Part shown: piece after piece, positions 46,982 to 56,783 of the stretch | Numbering within the stretch: position 1 is the first letter of the stretch | How the letters are laid out: each line of letters starts with the position of its first letter | From: Yersinia massiliensis CCUG 53443 | GTDB lineage: Bacteria > Pseudomonadota > Gammaproteobacteria > Enterobacterales > Enterobacteriaceae | NCBI RefSeq assembly: GCF_000312485.1 | Contig: NZ_HE997644.1 | Location: 364,625-428,624, forward strand | DNA length: 64,000 nt | Direction: 5' to 3' | Program-made: the position numbers and the translations under genes | The notes under the pieces: generated by a model | Told to the model about the DNA's origin: nothing | Databases searched by the model: none | What the model saw: only the letters and a program-made list of their open reading frames with translations

Positions 46982-47848
46982 ATGAATTTAAAATATAAAA
47001 TAATTGGATTCAATATTAAAGAATTTGGCATTAATATACATGACATGAAAAAAGAGTTACCATTCGATCAGTTATCTTGGGATGATAACGACATAAAGAT
47101 AGCGCAATTAAAGGTTTTAATAAGTCAGAACCCTAACGACAACGATTTAATTTTACAAGAGGCGCAACACTATCTTAACCAAGATATTATCCCTGAAAAT
47201 ATTAAAAATCTGATCTCGATGCTTCCTGCTCATGTTAAACAAACTTTTCATGCTTTTAAGCCATTTAGGAAAAGAAGCATGAGTCAGTTCATTGCTGAGA
47301 ATATTAATAATCAATGGATTATCAGCAATATTGAAATCCCCCTATCAATAGGATTCACTCAACAAGCTGACCACCCATTAGATTTACGACAATTGGCACG
47401 AAGATTCCCCTCAATGGATCGAGCTATCAGTGATTCACCTATATTGAAAAACCTAATTAAGCACTTTGTCGAAATATTGTGTGAATGTGAACAACAAAGG
47501 AACCTAACAAAAATAGGCGTCACTTGTCATCAGATGTCCTTGCTGATAGATAATACCAGCCATTCAGTTTCTAATTCCCCAGAGGGGTTACATCAGGATG
47601 GCAGTGACTATATTGTTTCAGCATTGGTGATTGATAAGCACAATATTGAAGGTGGGACAAGTCAACTTTACTGTACTGAAAAAGAAGATTTTATTAAATC
47701 TCATACCTTAGAACCCGGTGAAGGGTTATTTCATGTTGATAGAAACTCAACTATTTGGCACAAAGTCACACCCATAACATTAAAAGATCCCTTAATCGGA
47801 ACGGGTTATCGGAACATACTTGGTTTTGATTTCAACTATATTTCTTGA
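46982..47848 (+). CDS. Fe(II)/2-oxoglutarate-dependent dioxygenase (amino-acid hydroxylase-like)
   Basis: A 288-residue protein of the 2OG-Fe dioxygenase family that includes free amino-acid hydroxylases such as isoleucine dioxygenase. The iron facial triad is visible as H204-x-D206 (GLHQDGSDYIVSALVI) and H260 (STIWHKVTPI), with R277 (GYRNILGFDF) placed to bind 2-oxoglutarate. The N-terminal 100 residues are Lys/Asn-rich and unassigned. It is the first gene of a six-gene operon preceded by 283 AT-rich bases that probably hold the promoter. Codon use is far more AT-rich than in dhaR, which suggests horizontal acquisition. Substrate unknown. Confidence 0.75.
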   Translation: MNLKYKIIGFNIKEFGINIHDMKKELPFDQLSWDDNDIKIAQLKVLISQNPNDNDLILQEAQHYLNQDIIPENIKNLISMLPAHVKQTFHAFKPFRKRSMSQFIAENINNQWIISNIEIPLSIGFTQQADHPLDLRQLARRFPSMDRAISDSPILKNLIKHFVEILCECEQQRNLTKIGVTCHQMSLLIDNTSHSVSNSPEGLHQDGSDYIVSALVIDKHNIEGGTSQLYCTEKEDFIKSHTLEPGEGLFHVDRNSTIWHKVTPITLKDPLIGTGYRNILGFDFNYIS

Positions 47849-49044
47849 TGATAACCTTAAGCGAAATAAATTTAATGGATATTAAAAGCTCGCAAAAGAA
47901 GAAAGGTATTATATTATCATTTCTATTTTTCATCCATGGGATGGCATACGCCAGCATAGTACCTTGGTTTCCAGAAATAAAATCGGATTTTGAACTGAGT
48001 AATTACATGGTGGGAATCATGGTATCTGCAATACCGGCAGGATCAATAACATTTGGATTACTCTCCAAAAGATTTATTGATCTCATAGGGTTGTATTGGG
48101 CGACAAATATCACCTTCTTACTGCTCATTACGTGTATTTCAATAGTCCCGTTCTCATCGTCATGGCATGGTATAACACTCGCCCTCTTCCTATTTGGTAT
48201 ATTTGACTCATGGGGAGATACCTGTATCAATGTACAAGCTATCCGTGTGCAAAAATCATGTGGCAGAAGCTTAATTAATCGATTTCATGGCATTGGCAGT
48301 ATAGGCACAATCTTCGGAGGAGGAATCGCCGTATCTGCTATTAGCATTGGCCTGTCTATAAAACAGTTTAGCCTTACCGTATTCTGCGGAAATTTATTTT
48401 TGCTGATGCTATTCATTGTCATTTTTAGAGATAAAAACACACAGAAAAAAATATTCACCCGTGAGAAAAACAAACCAAGTCAGCATTACTCAGAAAATCA
48501 ACTTTATTTGATCGCATTAATTTTACTTATTTTCACATGTGGCATAGAGGAAACAGCCAGTATTTGGGGAGCCATATATATGACGGACTATTATGATGTG
48601 TCACCGGCACTTTCTGGCTTACCCTATTTAAGCTGTCAAATATTCATGGTTGTTGGGCGGATTTTTGGTGACCATTTCACTAATAAATTTGGGCGCATCA
48701 CCACGCTAAGATGCGGAGCGATGACTGCAGCAGTGGGCGTATTTGTTATCATGAGTATTCACTCACCAATGTTGACAGTGTTAGGTTTTGCATTAATCGG
48801 TCTCGGCATATCTGTTGTATTTCCATTAACGATATCATTTATTGGCCAGCTCCCTAATATAAATGCCACAAATGGAATCACCTTCGCCACATGGACATCA
48901 AGAATTGGCTTACTACTCACCCCACCATTACTCGGTATGTTGGCCGATATGACATCATTGAGAATCGCCTTTATCACGATATTTATTGGCTGCTTATTTA
49001 TTTTGTTACTCATTAATATCCTATCCAAAAAGTTAATTAGCTAG
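47848..49044 (+). CDS. Major facilitator superfamily transporter
   Basis: A 398-residue protein with about 12 transmembrane helices, resembling the YbjJ/FucP-like MFS branch (SWGDTCINVQAIRV, NRFHGIGSIGTIFGGG, RIFGDHFTNKFGRITTLR). It is probably the exporter, and perhaps the self-protection, of the cluster product. The ATG overlaps the preceding stop (TGATG), so translation is coupled to the dioxygenase. An alternative start ten codons on has a poor ribosome site. Confidence 0.82.
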   Translation: MITLSEINLMDIKSSQKKKGIILSFLFFIHGMAYASIVPWFPEIKSDFELSNYMVGIMVSAIPAGSITFGLLSKRFIDLIGLYWATNITFLLLITCISIVPFSSSWHGITLALFLFGIFDSWGDTCINVQAIRVQKSCGRSLINRFHGIGSIGTIFGGGIAVSAISIGLSIKQFSLTVFCGNLFLLMLFIVIFRDKNTQKKIFTREKNKPSQHYSENQLYLIALILLIFTCGIEETASIWGAIYMTDYYDVSPALSGLPYLSCQIFMVVGRIFGDHFTNKFGRITTLRCGAMTAAVGVFVIMSIHSPMLTVLGFALIGLGISVVFPLTISFIGQLPNINATNGITFATWTSRIGLLLTPPLLGMLADMTSLRIAFITIFIGCLFILLLINILSKKLIS

Positions 49045-49066
49045 AGCGTTAATCTCAGGAGATAAA

Positions 49067-50467
49067 ATGAAGAAGATGAAATGGGCTGTTATATCAGGAG
49101 ATGGTCTCCCAACCAGTGGACTGCTCACCATTTTTAGAAATGTGGTAGAAATTGCCATGAAAAAAAATACCATTGTAAATGAGATACCTGCCGATCTTGG
49201 ATTTTCTTGGCGGCCGGACAAGAAATACTTTTTTCCCGCTGGCAGCCAAAAATCACACTATCCCACCTGGATGAAAGTCAGCACCATCCAGCGGCCATCA
49301 GCCTGTAGTGATATTTATGCAGACAAACTTTTAAATATTCGACATCAAGTTGCACACTATGACTCATTAACCAGTACTGAAGTGAATGAAATAGAAGCAG
49401 AGATAGCGTCAATTGCTGATGAGTATGAAACATATTTCATTAATTGGTTTGAGCAAAATGCGATTGATTGGGTTTTTTGCTTAAATCTAACCTTATCTGA
49501 TGCAACACCAGTCACGCTCGCCCTTCACCGTGCTGCAAAAAAGTATTGGGGGACTAAGGAGAGCGGAGGCGTCATTTTTTGGGATCATGACCTTTTTGGC
49601 AGTTATGCCATTTATGAAAATGAAGATAGGTTATATCCTCAATTACCGAATTCCTTAACCCCGATACCACAGGATAGTCCCTATACTCAATGGATAGTGG
49701 CTTCCGAAGCGCTGGCTGATGAATGCAAAGACTACCCAACAAAAATTAAGCCGCTTGTTATCCCCAATATTTTGCCTGAAATTGAGCATCCTGATTTCAG
49801 AGAGAGACATGCTGCATTCTTAAGCCAGCATCATATACCAACAGGCTCAACGGTTATTCTTGTTCCTGTTAGAGTATTCAGAGTCAAAGGCATCGAAATA
49901 TCAATTAGTGTATTTAATGAATTATTAAATATTTATAGCGAGAAATCATTATGCAAACCGAAATTATTGATATTTGGTAATATGAATGAAGATCCTGAAT
50001 ATGCATCTGAATTGATGGAACAAGTAGAGTTTCTTAAGCTACATGATGACCTTATTTTTTTAGATGAAGTTCCGCTGCAAACTTATCAGGACGAAGAGAA
50101 TAAATGGCATTTAGATGAGATTGATTTACTCATTATTTGTCATGCTTTATCAGGTGCCGTTTTATTTACCCCCAATGTAGACAATGTCGAAAGTGTCGGT
50201 TTAGGCCCAGCCCTTGCCGCTATTGCCGGCGTTCCTTGCGCCGTGACATCCTATTCTGCCTTTACTGAGTTTTATGGTCATGAATACCATCATATAAAAG
50301 TGCTACAAGATCACCCGCGGGACGCAGCACAACAATTATTTGAGTCGATGTATTGCCATGCTATGGGTGACGAAAATCTCAAAACATTATTAGCTAATAA
50401 TAAACTATTGGTGCAAAAAAGATTCCCTCAAACCCCTTGGGAGAAATTTATCAGCCGATTGCAATAA
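49067..50467 (+). CDS. GT4-like glycosyltransferase
   Basis: A 466-residue retaining-type glycosyltransferase candidate. The N-terminal domain begins WAVISGDGLPTSGLLTIFRN (acceptor-side glycine loop). The C-terminal Rossmann domain has STVILVPVRVFRVKGIE (the R-x-x-K-G donor-phosphate pattern, about 265-281) and VESVGLGPALAAIAGVP with an E375-x7 pattern at the sugar-nucleotide site. No membrane helix, so cytosolic. AGGAGA lies four bases before the ATG. Third gene of the cluster; donor and acceptor unknown. Confidence 0.7.
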   Translation: MKKMKWAVISGDGLPTSGLLTIFRNVVEIAMKKNTIVNEIPADLGFSWRPDKKYFFPAGSQKSHYPTWMKVSTIQRPSACSDIYADKLLNIRHQVAHYDSLTSTEVNEIEAEIASIADEYETYFINWFEQNAIDWVFCLNLTLSDATPVTLALHRAAKKYWGTKESGGVIFWDHDLFGSYAIYENEDRLYPQLPNSLTPIPQDSPYTQWIVASEALADECKDYPTKIKPLVIPNILPEIEHPDFRERHAAFLSQHHIPTGSTVILVPVRVFRVKGIEISISVFNELLNIYSEKSLCKPKLLIFGNMNEDPEYASELMEQVEFLKLHDDLIFLDEVPLQTYQDEENKWHLDEIDLLIICHALSGAVLFTPNVDNVESVGLGPALAAIAGVPCAVTSYSAFTEFYGHEYHHIKVLQDHPRDAAQQLFESMYCHAMGDENLKTLLANNKLLVQKRFPQTPWEKFISRLQ

Positions 50468-50536
50468 TACTTAGACACTTAATTAAAAAACAATACTCCA
50501 TTAACAATAATGAGTTTTGCTATTAAAGGATATAAA

Positions 50537-52039
50537 ATGAATATTACTGTTGCTAATACACAATATCGTCAAGGCCATATCCCCACTGATATTAATATTC
50601 TTATTCTAGGTGCTGGAATGTCTGGTTTAGAACTTGCCAAAAATTTAAGCCAACGAGACGCTAAGGACGTTGTTGTGATTGACGTGGGGCCTGCTGATGA
50701 CTGCTGCCATATCAATGCAGGAGAGCAATTTCAGAATGCTGATAAATTTTGGAAAAATGAAGAATACGATCGCTATGCTTATCGGCCATGGCATTCGTTA
50801 AGTGAACCTCATTTTTCAAAGGGAAGCTGCCTACGGCGAAGAGTCGGCGGCCGATCACTCTATTGGCATGGGGTCATTCTCCCAATAGAGGCTGCTGCTC
50901 TCAAGTTCTGGCCTTCACAGATAGTGAGTGACCTTACCGAAACTTGGCAAGGTGGCCCTCCACTTTATTCGCAGGTGCAATCTGAAATATTAGCTTGGGC
51001 CGGAAAGTATCATGACACAAATACCGTATTCAAATTTGCTGGCTTTGAATTTAAAATTACGCCTCAGGCAACCCGCAATGTTGATTCGCTTGGCCGTTGG
51101 GAAGCCTATTCACCCTTATCCTTTTGGCAAGCAGCAGAACACACTAAATATCTTCCCCCCATCATTTCTGGCTATGAAGCTGTGTCATTGATAACCCAAA
51201 ATGGTCACTGCACTGGCGCGAAATTAAGAAACGTAACATCAAATGAAATACACCATGTGTTTGCCAATAAATGCATTCTCGCATTAGGCACAATTGAAAA
51301 TACACGGTTAGCCGCTCAGGAACTTTATAATACGGGGCATTTGATAGAGAAAAAAATGACGGGTCTTGTGGACCACATCGTTCAAGGTTTTAATGTGACA
51401 CTTGAGTTCCAAAAAGTCCCTGTCATGCTCAAAGCATTACTGGAAAATCATCCAGATTCCATCTTCTATAGCCCTAGCCGCTCAGGTGAACGATTCAATT
51501 TATTCTTTACTCTTAGCCAATCAAGATTCGGCGTTGAATTAGAAGTGTGGACAATGGGTGAACAGGTTCCTTCGGAGAAAAGCTATATCAAGGTAGAAGA
51601 ATATGATGATGTTGCCCCATTACTCATCTCGTGCACTTTGAGTCATGAAGACAATGAGTTAATCCACAGAGAGCAAGATGAACTTAATTTATTTTGGGAT
51701 AAATTATGCCAACAAATAAAAATCCCCTTCTCACCTTTAGCCTTTGATGGCGGATTCAGTGTCCATGCCCGAACCATGGGTGATGTCTATTATGAGTTTC
51801 ATTCCCCCTCAAGAACCGTTAATTATTTTGTCCCTGCAACATGGATAAGCCCATTAGGGACAGAAAACCATGAAAGTAGCACGCTACCTTTAGGAGAAAT
51901 TCTGGATGCACAACACAAATTCAATGACCTCAATAATCTTTATGCTGTTGGTCCCAGTGCATTCCCGCGTCCCGGTGCGGCGAACCCGTCGTTAACCACA
52001 CTCGCACTTTCACGTCGACTCGCTGCAATTTTAAGTTAA
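50537..52039 (+). CDS. GMC-type FAD-dependent oxidoreductase
   Basis: A 500-residue flavoprotein. The FAD-binding GAGMSG is at residues 25-30, followed by VVVIDVGP with its acidic ribose ligand. VGGRSLYWHGVIL corresponds to the GMC GGSS-type loop, and the C-terminus AVGPSAFPRPGAANPSLTTLALSRRLA is the typical second FAD segment. Such enzymes oxidise sugar or alcohol hydroxyls; the 6'-dehydrogenases of aminoglycoside pathways belong to this superfamily. AAAGGATATAAA precedes the chosen ATG; one nine codons earlier lacks a ribosome site. Substrate not predictable. Confidence 0.75.
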   Translation: MNITVANTQYRQGHIPTDINILILGAGMSGLELAKNLSQRDAKDVVVIDVGPADDCCHINAGEQFQNADKFWKNEEYDRYAYRPWHSLSEPHFSKGSCLRRRVGGRSLYWHGVILPIEAAALKFWPSQIVSDLTETWQGGPPLYSQVQSEILAWAGKYHDTNTVFKFAGFEFKITPQATRNVDSLGRWEAYSPLSFWQAAEHTKYLPPIISGYEAVSLITQNGHCTGAKLRNVTSNEIHHVFANKCILALGTIENTRLAAQELYNTGHLIEKKMTGLVDHIVQGFNVTLEFQKVPVMLKALLENHPDSIFYSPSRSGERFNLFFTLSQSRFGVELEVWTMGEQVPSEKSYIKVEEYDDVAPLLISCTLSHEDNELIHREQDELNLFWDKLCQQIKIPFSPLAFDGGFSVHARTMGDVYYEFHSPSRTVNYFVPATWISPLGTENHESSTLPLGEILDAQHKFNDLNNLYAVGPSAFPRPGAANPSLTTLALSRRLAAILS

Positions 52040-52065
52040 TGCAATAATAAATAAGGATATTCATT

Positions 52066-53796
52066 ATGTGCAAATCTATCTACATTCTTGGTACTGCTTT
52101 ATCCCATGATGGTTCAACCTGTTTAATGAAAGACGGTGAGATTATTGTCGCCATTGAAAAAGAAAGATTATCCAGAATTAAACATGACGGTTTTAATGAT
52201 AATGACACTATCCAATACTGTTTAGATGCGGCAGGTATTGGGTACCAAGATCTCTCACTGATCGTCGAACAGAACTCGTTTAATCCATTATTCAGCGAAC
52301 AATTAACACAGCGAAAAAATAGAATCTTACCCCCTCTGGTCCCTGTTGTGAGTATTTCACATCATTTGGCTCATGCTTACAGTGCAGTGGGAACATCACC
52401 TTTTGATAATATGGGCGTCGTGGTTATCGATGGGCATGGTGGTAGCTTGGATAGCTGCAATGACCTTGTTGATAATATCGACGGTGCAAACAAGATTAAT
52501 ATTCATCAGCGCTACCGTTACTGGGAAACCTGTAGCTACTATGTTTACCAAAATGGCAGCATGAAGCCTATATTCAAAGACTTCTCCCGCTGGGTAAATA
52601 GGAAGAATAGGCGAAACTTTCCCGTATCGACGTGGGAAATAGAGAATTCTCTGGGTGAGTTTTATGAAGGTATCGCGCTGTATATTTTTGGTGAACTCGA
52701 TTGCGCGGGTAAATTGATGGGGCTGGCGCCTTATGGGCGGCCTGATGTGATTGATTGGGATCCGTTCTATTTCGATGCCGGTAAAGTGGTGCTACGCAAT
52801 GAATGGTGGGCAAATATTGATCCACTGCTTAACACCCATCCGGGGCACTTTAGAGATAACTTCCAATATTATTCCGATATCGCTTACTGGGCGCAATCCA
52901 AACTTGAGGAGGCATTGTCGTATCTGTTTAATTATTATTATCAGCTTCATCCAATGAAAAACTTTGCCTATGCCGGCGGCGTTGCCTTAAATGCCACAGC
53001 AAATGAGAAGCTGATTCACGGATGCGAGTTTGAAAATCTCTATATTCAACCTGCGGCAGGGGACAATGGTCTTTCTATTGGTTGTTGTTATTACGGCTGG
53101 TTAGAGGTACTGAAGAAAGAGCGCGTCAAGCATTCAGGCTCAACGTATTTTGGTCAACATTATGATGACGCCCAGATAGCCCAAGAACTTGAGCAATACA
53201 CCGAGAGCATTGAGTACAGCTATTATGATGATATTGAAACCCTCGCGGCAAAATCCATTGCAGCAGGCAATGTTATTGGCTGGTTTCAGGGAGGTGCAGA
53301 GTTTGGGCCTCGAGCCTTAGGTAACAGAAGCATTTTGGCTGACCCACGTCATCCCGCCATGAGAGATCATATTAATGCCGATGTGAAGTATCGAGAGGAT
53401 TTTCGGCCTTTTGCCCCTGCTGTTTTACACGAAAAAGTGCGTGACTATTTCGAGATAGATCATGACAGCGACTACATGCTCTTTATTGCACAGGTCAAAG
53501 AACAATATCGTGCAGACTTACCCGCCATTGTCCATGTTGATGGAAGTGCGCGTGTGCAAACCGTTAAAAAAGAAATGAATGCTAAATTCCATCGCTTGTT
53601 AACATCCTTTTATGAACAGACGCAGATGCCAATTCTGCTTAATACCTCATTGAATATCAAAGGAATGCCGATCGTTGAAACACCTAGCGATGCCATCAAG
53701 CTATTTTTAAGCTGTGGATTAGATCTGTTGTTTATCAATCACTATAGGATAACCAAAAAAGCGCCGCTCAATCACGTTGAGAGAGTATCGATATAA
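52066..53796 (+). CDS. NodU/TobZ-family O-carbamoyltransferase
   Basis: A 576-residue carbamoyltransferase that should transfer carbamoyl from carbamoyl phosphate (through carbamoyl-adenylate) to a hydroxyl. The N-terminal kinase-like YrdC/Kae1-type fold has the metal motif HHLAHAYSA (H99, H103) and IDGHGG (D122), the same spacing as in TobZ. The C-terminal domain has GWFQGGAEFGPRALGNRSI, INADVKYREDFRPFAPAVL and NTSLNIKGMPIVETPSDA. Length is as in the family. Core gene of the cluster and the best clue to the product: an O-carbamoylated sugar or glycoside. Confidence 0.88.
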   Translation: MCKSIYILGTALSHDGSTCLMKDGEIIVAIEKERLSRIKHDGFNDNDTIQYCLDAAGIGYQDLSLIVEQNSFNPLFSEQLTQRKNRILPPLVPVVSISHHLAHAYSAVGTSPFDNMGVVVIDGHGGSLDSCNDLVDNIDGANKINIHQRYRYWETCSYYVYQNGSMKPIFKDFSRWVNRKNRRNFPVSTWEIENSLGEFYEGIALYIFGELDCAGKLMGLAPYGRPDVIDWDPFYFDAGKVVLRNEWWANIDPLLNTHPGHFRDNFQYYSDIAYWAQSKLEEALSYLFNYYYQLHPMKNFAYAGGVALNATANEKLIHGCEFENLYIQPAAGDNGLSIGCCYYGWLEVLKKERVKHSGSTYFGQHYDDAQIAQELEQYTESIEYSYYDDIETLAAKSIAAGNVIGWFQGGAEFGPRALGNRSILADPRHPAMRDHINADVKYREDFRPFAPAVLHEKVRDYFEIDHDSDYMLFIAQVKEQYRADLPAIVHVDGSARVQTVKKEMNAKFHRLLTSFYEQTQMPILLNTSLNIKGMPIVETPSDAIKLFLSCGLDLLFINHYRITKKAPLNHVERVSI

Positions 53797-53886
53797 GTCA
53801 TGCCGCAATTAATTGTATTACGAGAAATCATATTGCTAGAAATCATCGCGTTATAAATAACATTATTCTCAACATCAGGAGGTTAT

Positions 53887-55278
53887 ATGCCAAGGAACAG
53901 GCCATCAAATGACGACACCAACACACTGAAAGTGGGCGTTATTCATCTAGCCACTGAAGGTATTCAACTCTTTGTCGGTGGGGTGGGGTCTTTTATTCGA
54001 GGGCAGGTTGAAGCCTTGCCTGAGGTTATTGAGCTATTGGCTGCTCACCACATTATTTTGCAGCCTCATTTTATTGAGATTGCCTGTAGCCGATATCATT
54101 GTTCTTTTAATGAAGAGCGTCGTGCCCATTATATTCGCCACATTCAAGCGATGGGTGGATCTTTCTCTACCGTTCCCAATATGACAATAGGAAACGGCGC
54201 GAATTGTTCTTGGCCCTATGGTGATGCATTTCTGGGTAATTTGCAGAACTGGCAAGTATCCTCTGCCGCTGGCGCGGCAAAAATCATCGATATCTGCGCA
54301 AATTACGATATTACGTTGGCTTTTTGTCATGAGTTGCCCTTCTCATTGACGCCGTTAATTGCACGTCTGCAAGCCGCCATCGAAGGGGTGAATTTAAAAG
54401 TTATTTTTGTTTCTCATGGCACGGCATTTAACCATGAAATGCCATTGCCCAACCCTGAGCGCTTAATGGCGGAATCCTTACCCGTCCACTGGGCCAAAAT
54501 TGACACGAATATTAAACTCGGTTTTATCAGCCAATTTATGGCGACTCACTTAGTGGCTGAATATGGTGCTGACCCACAGGGTTTTGTTCCGGTACTGGCG
54601 GGAATAGATATTGACGATCCTTGGTTTCGGCTGCGCAGTGATCAGGTGATAAGCCATACGCTGTTAAAATATGGCATACCGCTAGACCGCCCTTTAGCCA
54701 TCACACTTGGAAGGGGAGTACAGTACAAACGTCATGATTTATTACTCAAAGCGAGCTGCTTGCTGAATAATGATATCCATCCGGTGATTGTCAGTGACCC
54801 TGTTTTACCCGAATTAATACACTTAGCACAATCAACACAATTAGCACTGTCAACACAATTAGCCAGCCAGCTCGCGAGCCCACCCACCATAATTAACTCA
54901 TTCGATCGAGAACTCATGGCGTGCTTGATTCAATGGCACAACACACGTGTTTGTGTTCTATCTGCCGAAAATGAGCCTAATGGCTTAATCCCAATGGAAG
55001 CACGTTGGTTAGCCAGGAAACAGGGAGCTTTGCTAGTGGTTGCTGACTCAGGTGGGTTAAGTGAGCAAGTGACTCCGGATATTGATGGATTCCGGCATAT
55101 CGCGGGAGATGCAGAAAATCTTGCCTGTGTGATACAGCAGATTTGCACATTATCTGACGTAGAAATAAGCCATATTCGCCAAGCGGGCGCGGCATTAATC
55201 AAAGCGCGCTATCAGTGGAAAAATCAAATCATGGCATCTTTGGCAAGTTTGATCCCTGAAATCGCAACCCTTCACTAA
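53887..55278 (+). CDS. GT4-like glycosyltransferase, second copy
   Basis: A 463-residue glycosyltransferase. The N-terminal domain has LFVGGVGSFIRGQVEAL (glycine-rich acceptor loop). The C-terminal Rossmann domain has LGRGVQYKRHDLLLKA (donor-phosphate Lys) and ENEPNGLIPMEARWLA with the E363-x7-E371 pattern of GT4 enzymes. A short duplicated stretch AQSTQLALSTQLASQLAS (about 316-333) reflects local DNA repeats. AGGAGGT lies six bases before the ATG. Less AT-rich than the first genes of the cluster. Last gene of the operon, 41 bases from the convergent dhaM. Unlike the first glycosyltransferase in sequence, so two distinct sugar transfers are likely. Confidence 0.72.
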   Translation: MPRNRPSNDDTNTLKVGVIHLATEGIQLFVGGVGSFIRGQVEALPEVIELLAAHHIILQPHFIEIACSRYHCSFNEERRAHYIRHIQAMGGSFSTVPNMTIGNGANCSWPYGDAFLGNLQNWQVSSAAGAAKIIDICANYDITLAFCHELPFSLTPLIARLQAAIEGVNLKVIFVSHGTAFNHEMPLPNPERLMAESLPVHWAKIDTNIKLGFISQFMATHLVAEYGADPQGFVPVLAGIDIDDPWFRLRSDQVISHTLLKYGIPLDRPLAITLGRGVQYKRHDLLLKASCLLNNDIHPVIVSDPVLPELIHLAQSTQLALSTQLASQLASPPTIINSFDRELMACLIQWHNTRVCVLSAENEPNGLIPMEARWLARKQGALLVVADSGGLSEQVTPDIDGFRHIAGDAENLACVIQQICTLSDVEISHIRQAGAALIKARYQWKNQIMASLASLIPEIATLH

Positions 55279-55319
55279 TGCAGGGCTGCGTTTCACACTG
55301 CTTATTGCAGCGGTTATTT

Positions 55320-56750
55320 TTACTGGAGCGCCAATATACCGAGTGCAGTATCCAATGACGCATTTTGCCCATTATGGCTGGCCTCAAGGCACCCCATTGC
55401 TCCGACTAACATGGGAATGTCCAGCATTTCGGCCAAAATAGCGCTGTGGGACATAATATGCCCTTTGCTTAAACAGATGCCTTTTACCTGCTGGTAGGTT
55501 AGCCCAACCATCTGAGAGGGCAGCAACTCGTCGGCTAGTAATATGATGTCGCTATTCACGGGGAGTGATACCGGCGGTAGCCCGGTCAAATGCCCCAATG
55601 TACGATTTAGAATGTCGCGAATATCCAGCTCGCGGACGCGCAAGTAGTCATCATCTAATGCCAGATAATCGGCCACCATGTTCATCAGTTCGTCTTGCAA
55701 AGCAGATTCAGCACAGACGAATTGATGCGCAATCCGAGCCTCCATTGCCCGATGTAGCTCGTCATCGTTAATCAACATCTCGTGAGCACTGAAGATAGCC
55801 GCAGCTTCAGTCCCGATCTGTTGATCAGCCTGTTGCATCAATTGCTGCAAGTCTTCCGTTGTTTGCACCAATGCCTGACGGAGACGTTGTTGCTCATGGG
55901 TCACTTGCTCAGGGCTAATGGTTCGAGGCAAAAAAACCGGCTTCGCGAGTAACCATTGGAATATTGGTGCACTAAGGGTACGCCGTGGCACCATCACCCC
56001 CGTAAATCCACTGTCACTGGCCGTGGTCACCGACTCACCGAAGTGTTGCTGAGCCAATTGCATAAAGGCATCCAGCGCCTCGCCCGCTTGCTGACCACTG
56101 GCAATCAAACGAATGGTATCACCCTTGCGTACTTGCAAAATCGCCAACTGATTCAAGCTACGCGGATTCACACATTGGCCGTTCTTTTCCAGCAATAAAT
56201 CCGCCGCGAACGGGGCTAGCACCTCCACCAATTTCGCCGCTGGCCGCACATGTAAACCGTTGGGATTACGTACGATCCAACTGACACTTTGGGCGTCAGG
56301 CGGTGACTTAATGACTGCGCTACTGATAGGTTCTACAACACTCTCCCCTAACTGGGCTGCTTTAGCCGCCAATGCCCCCATCGCCTCAGCCTTGACGTCA
56401 GCCAGTGAAGCGCCTGATGAAGCCGCGACGACGGCAGCCAAGGTGCCTTCAACCAGAGGCGCGGCACAGAGTTGCACATGATGCGCGATACTCGGGTCCA
56501 ACAGGTCCAATGCGGTTTCTGCACTGAGTAATGCACTGCCTAAATCCATCAACACCAGCACGCCTGATGGCGTATAAACTGACTCAATGGCTTCCATCAC
56601 TTTAATGGCATCCGTGCCAATCGGATGATCTAGGTCGTCTACACCAGCGGCCACCGCTAATTGGCAACCTCCTTGTGTCATTTGCTGCGCCAATTCAGCG
56701 ACTCCCTGAGCCAGCAGCGCGCTATGAGAAACTACCACCAGATTGACCAT
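55320..56750 (-). CDS. dhaM: DhaM, phosphoryl donor of PTS-dependent dihydroxyacetone kinase
   Basis: A 476-residue three-domain protein: an EIIA(Man)-like domain with active His9 (VVSHSALLA), an HPr-like domain with His167 (NPNGLHVRPAAK) and a truncated Enzyme I domain with His435 (KGHIMSHSAILAEML). It relays phosphate from PEP to the DhaL-bound ADP. Length agrees with E. coli DhaM. Last gene of gldA-dhaK-dhaL-dhaM. Confidence 0.96.
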   Translation of the reverse strand: MVNLVVVSHSALLAQGVAELAQQMTQGGCQLAVAAGVDDLDHPIGTDAIKVMEAIESVYTPSGVLVLMDLGSALLSAETALDLLDPSIAHHVQLCAAPLVEGTLAAVVAASSGASLADVKAEAMGALAAKAAQLGESVVEPISSAVIKSPPDAQSVSWIVRNPNGLHVRPAAKLVEVLAPFAADLLLEKNGQCVNPRSLNQLAILQVRKGDTIRLIASGQQAGEALDAFMQLAQQHFGESVTTASDSGFTGVMVPRRTLSAPIFQWLLAKPVFLPRTISPEQVTHEQQRLRQALVQTTEDLQQLMQQADQQIGTEAAAIFSAHEMLINDDELHRAMEARIAHQFVCAESALQDELMNMVADYLALDDDYLRVRELDIRDILNRTLGHLTGLPPVSLPVNSDIILLADELLPSQMVGLTYQQVKGICLSKGHIMSHSAILAEMLDIPMLVGAMGCLEASHNGQNASLDTALGILALQ

Positions 56751-56783
56751 CTTTCCTCCTGATAAAAATTCGGTTGGACCACA

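Noticed and set aside
46982-55278. Assignment of the cluster to aminoglycoside biosynthesis
   Set aside because: Carbamoyltransferase, GMC oxidase and GT4 enzymes are reminiscent of it, but no cyclitol synthase, PLP aminotransferase or resistance methyltransferase is present.
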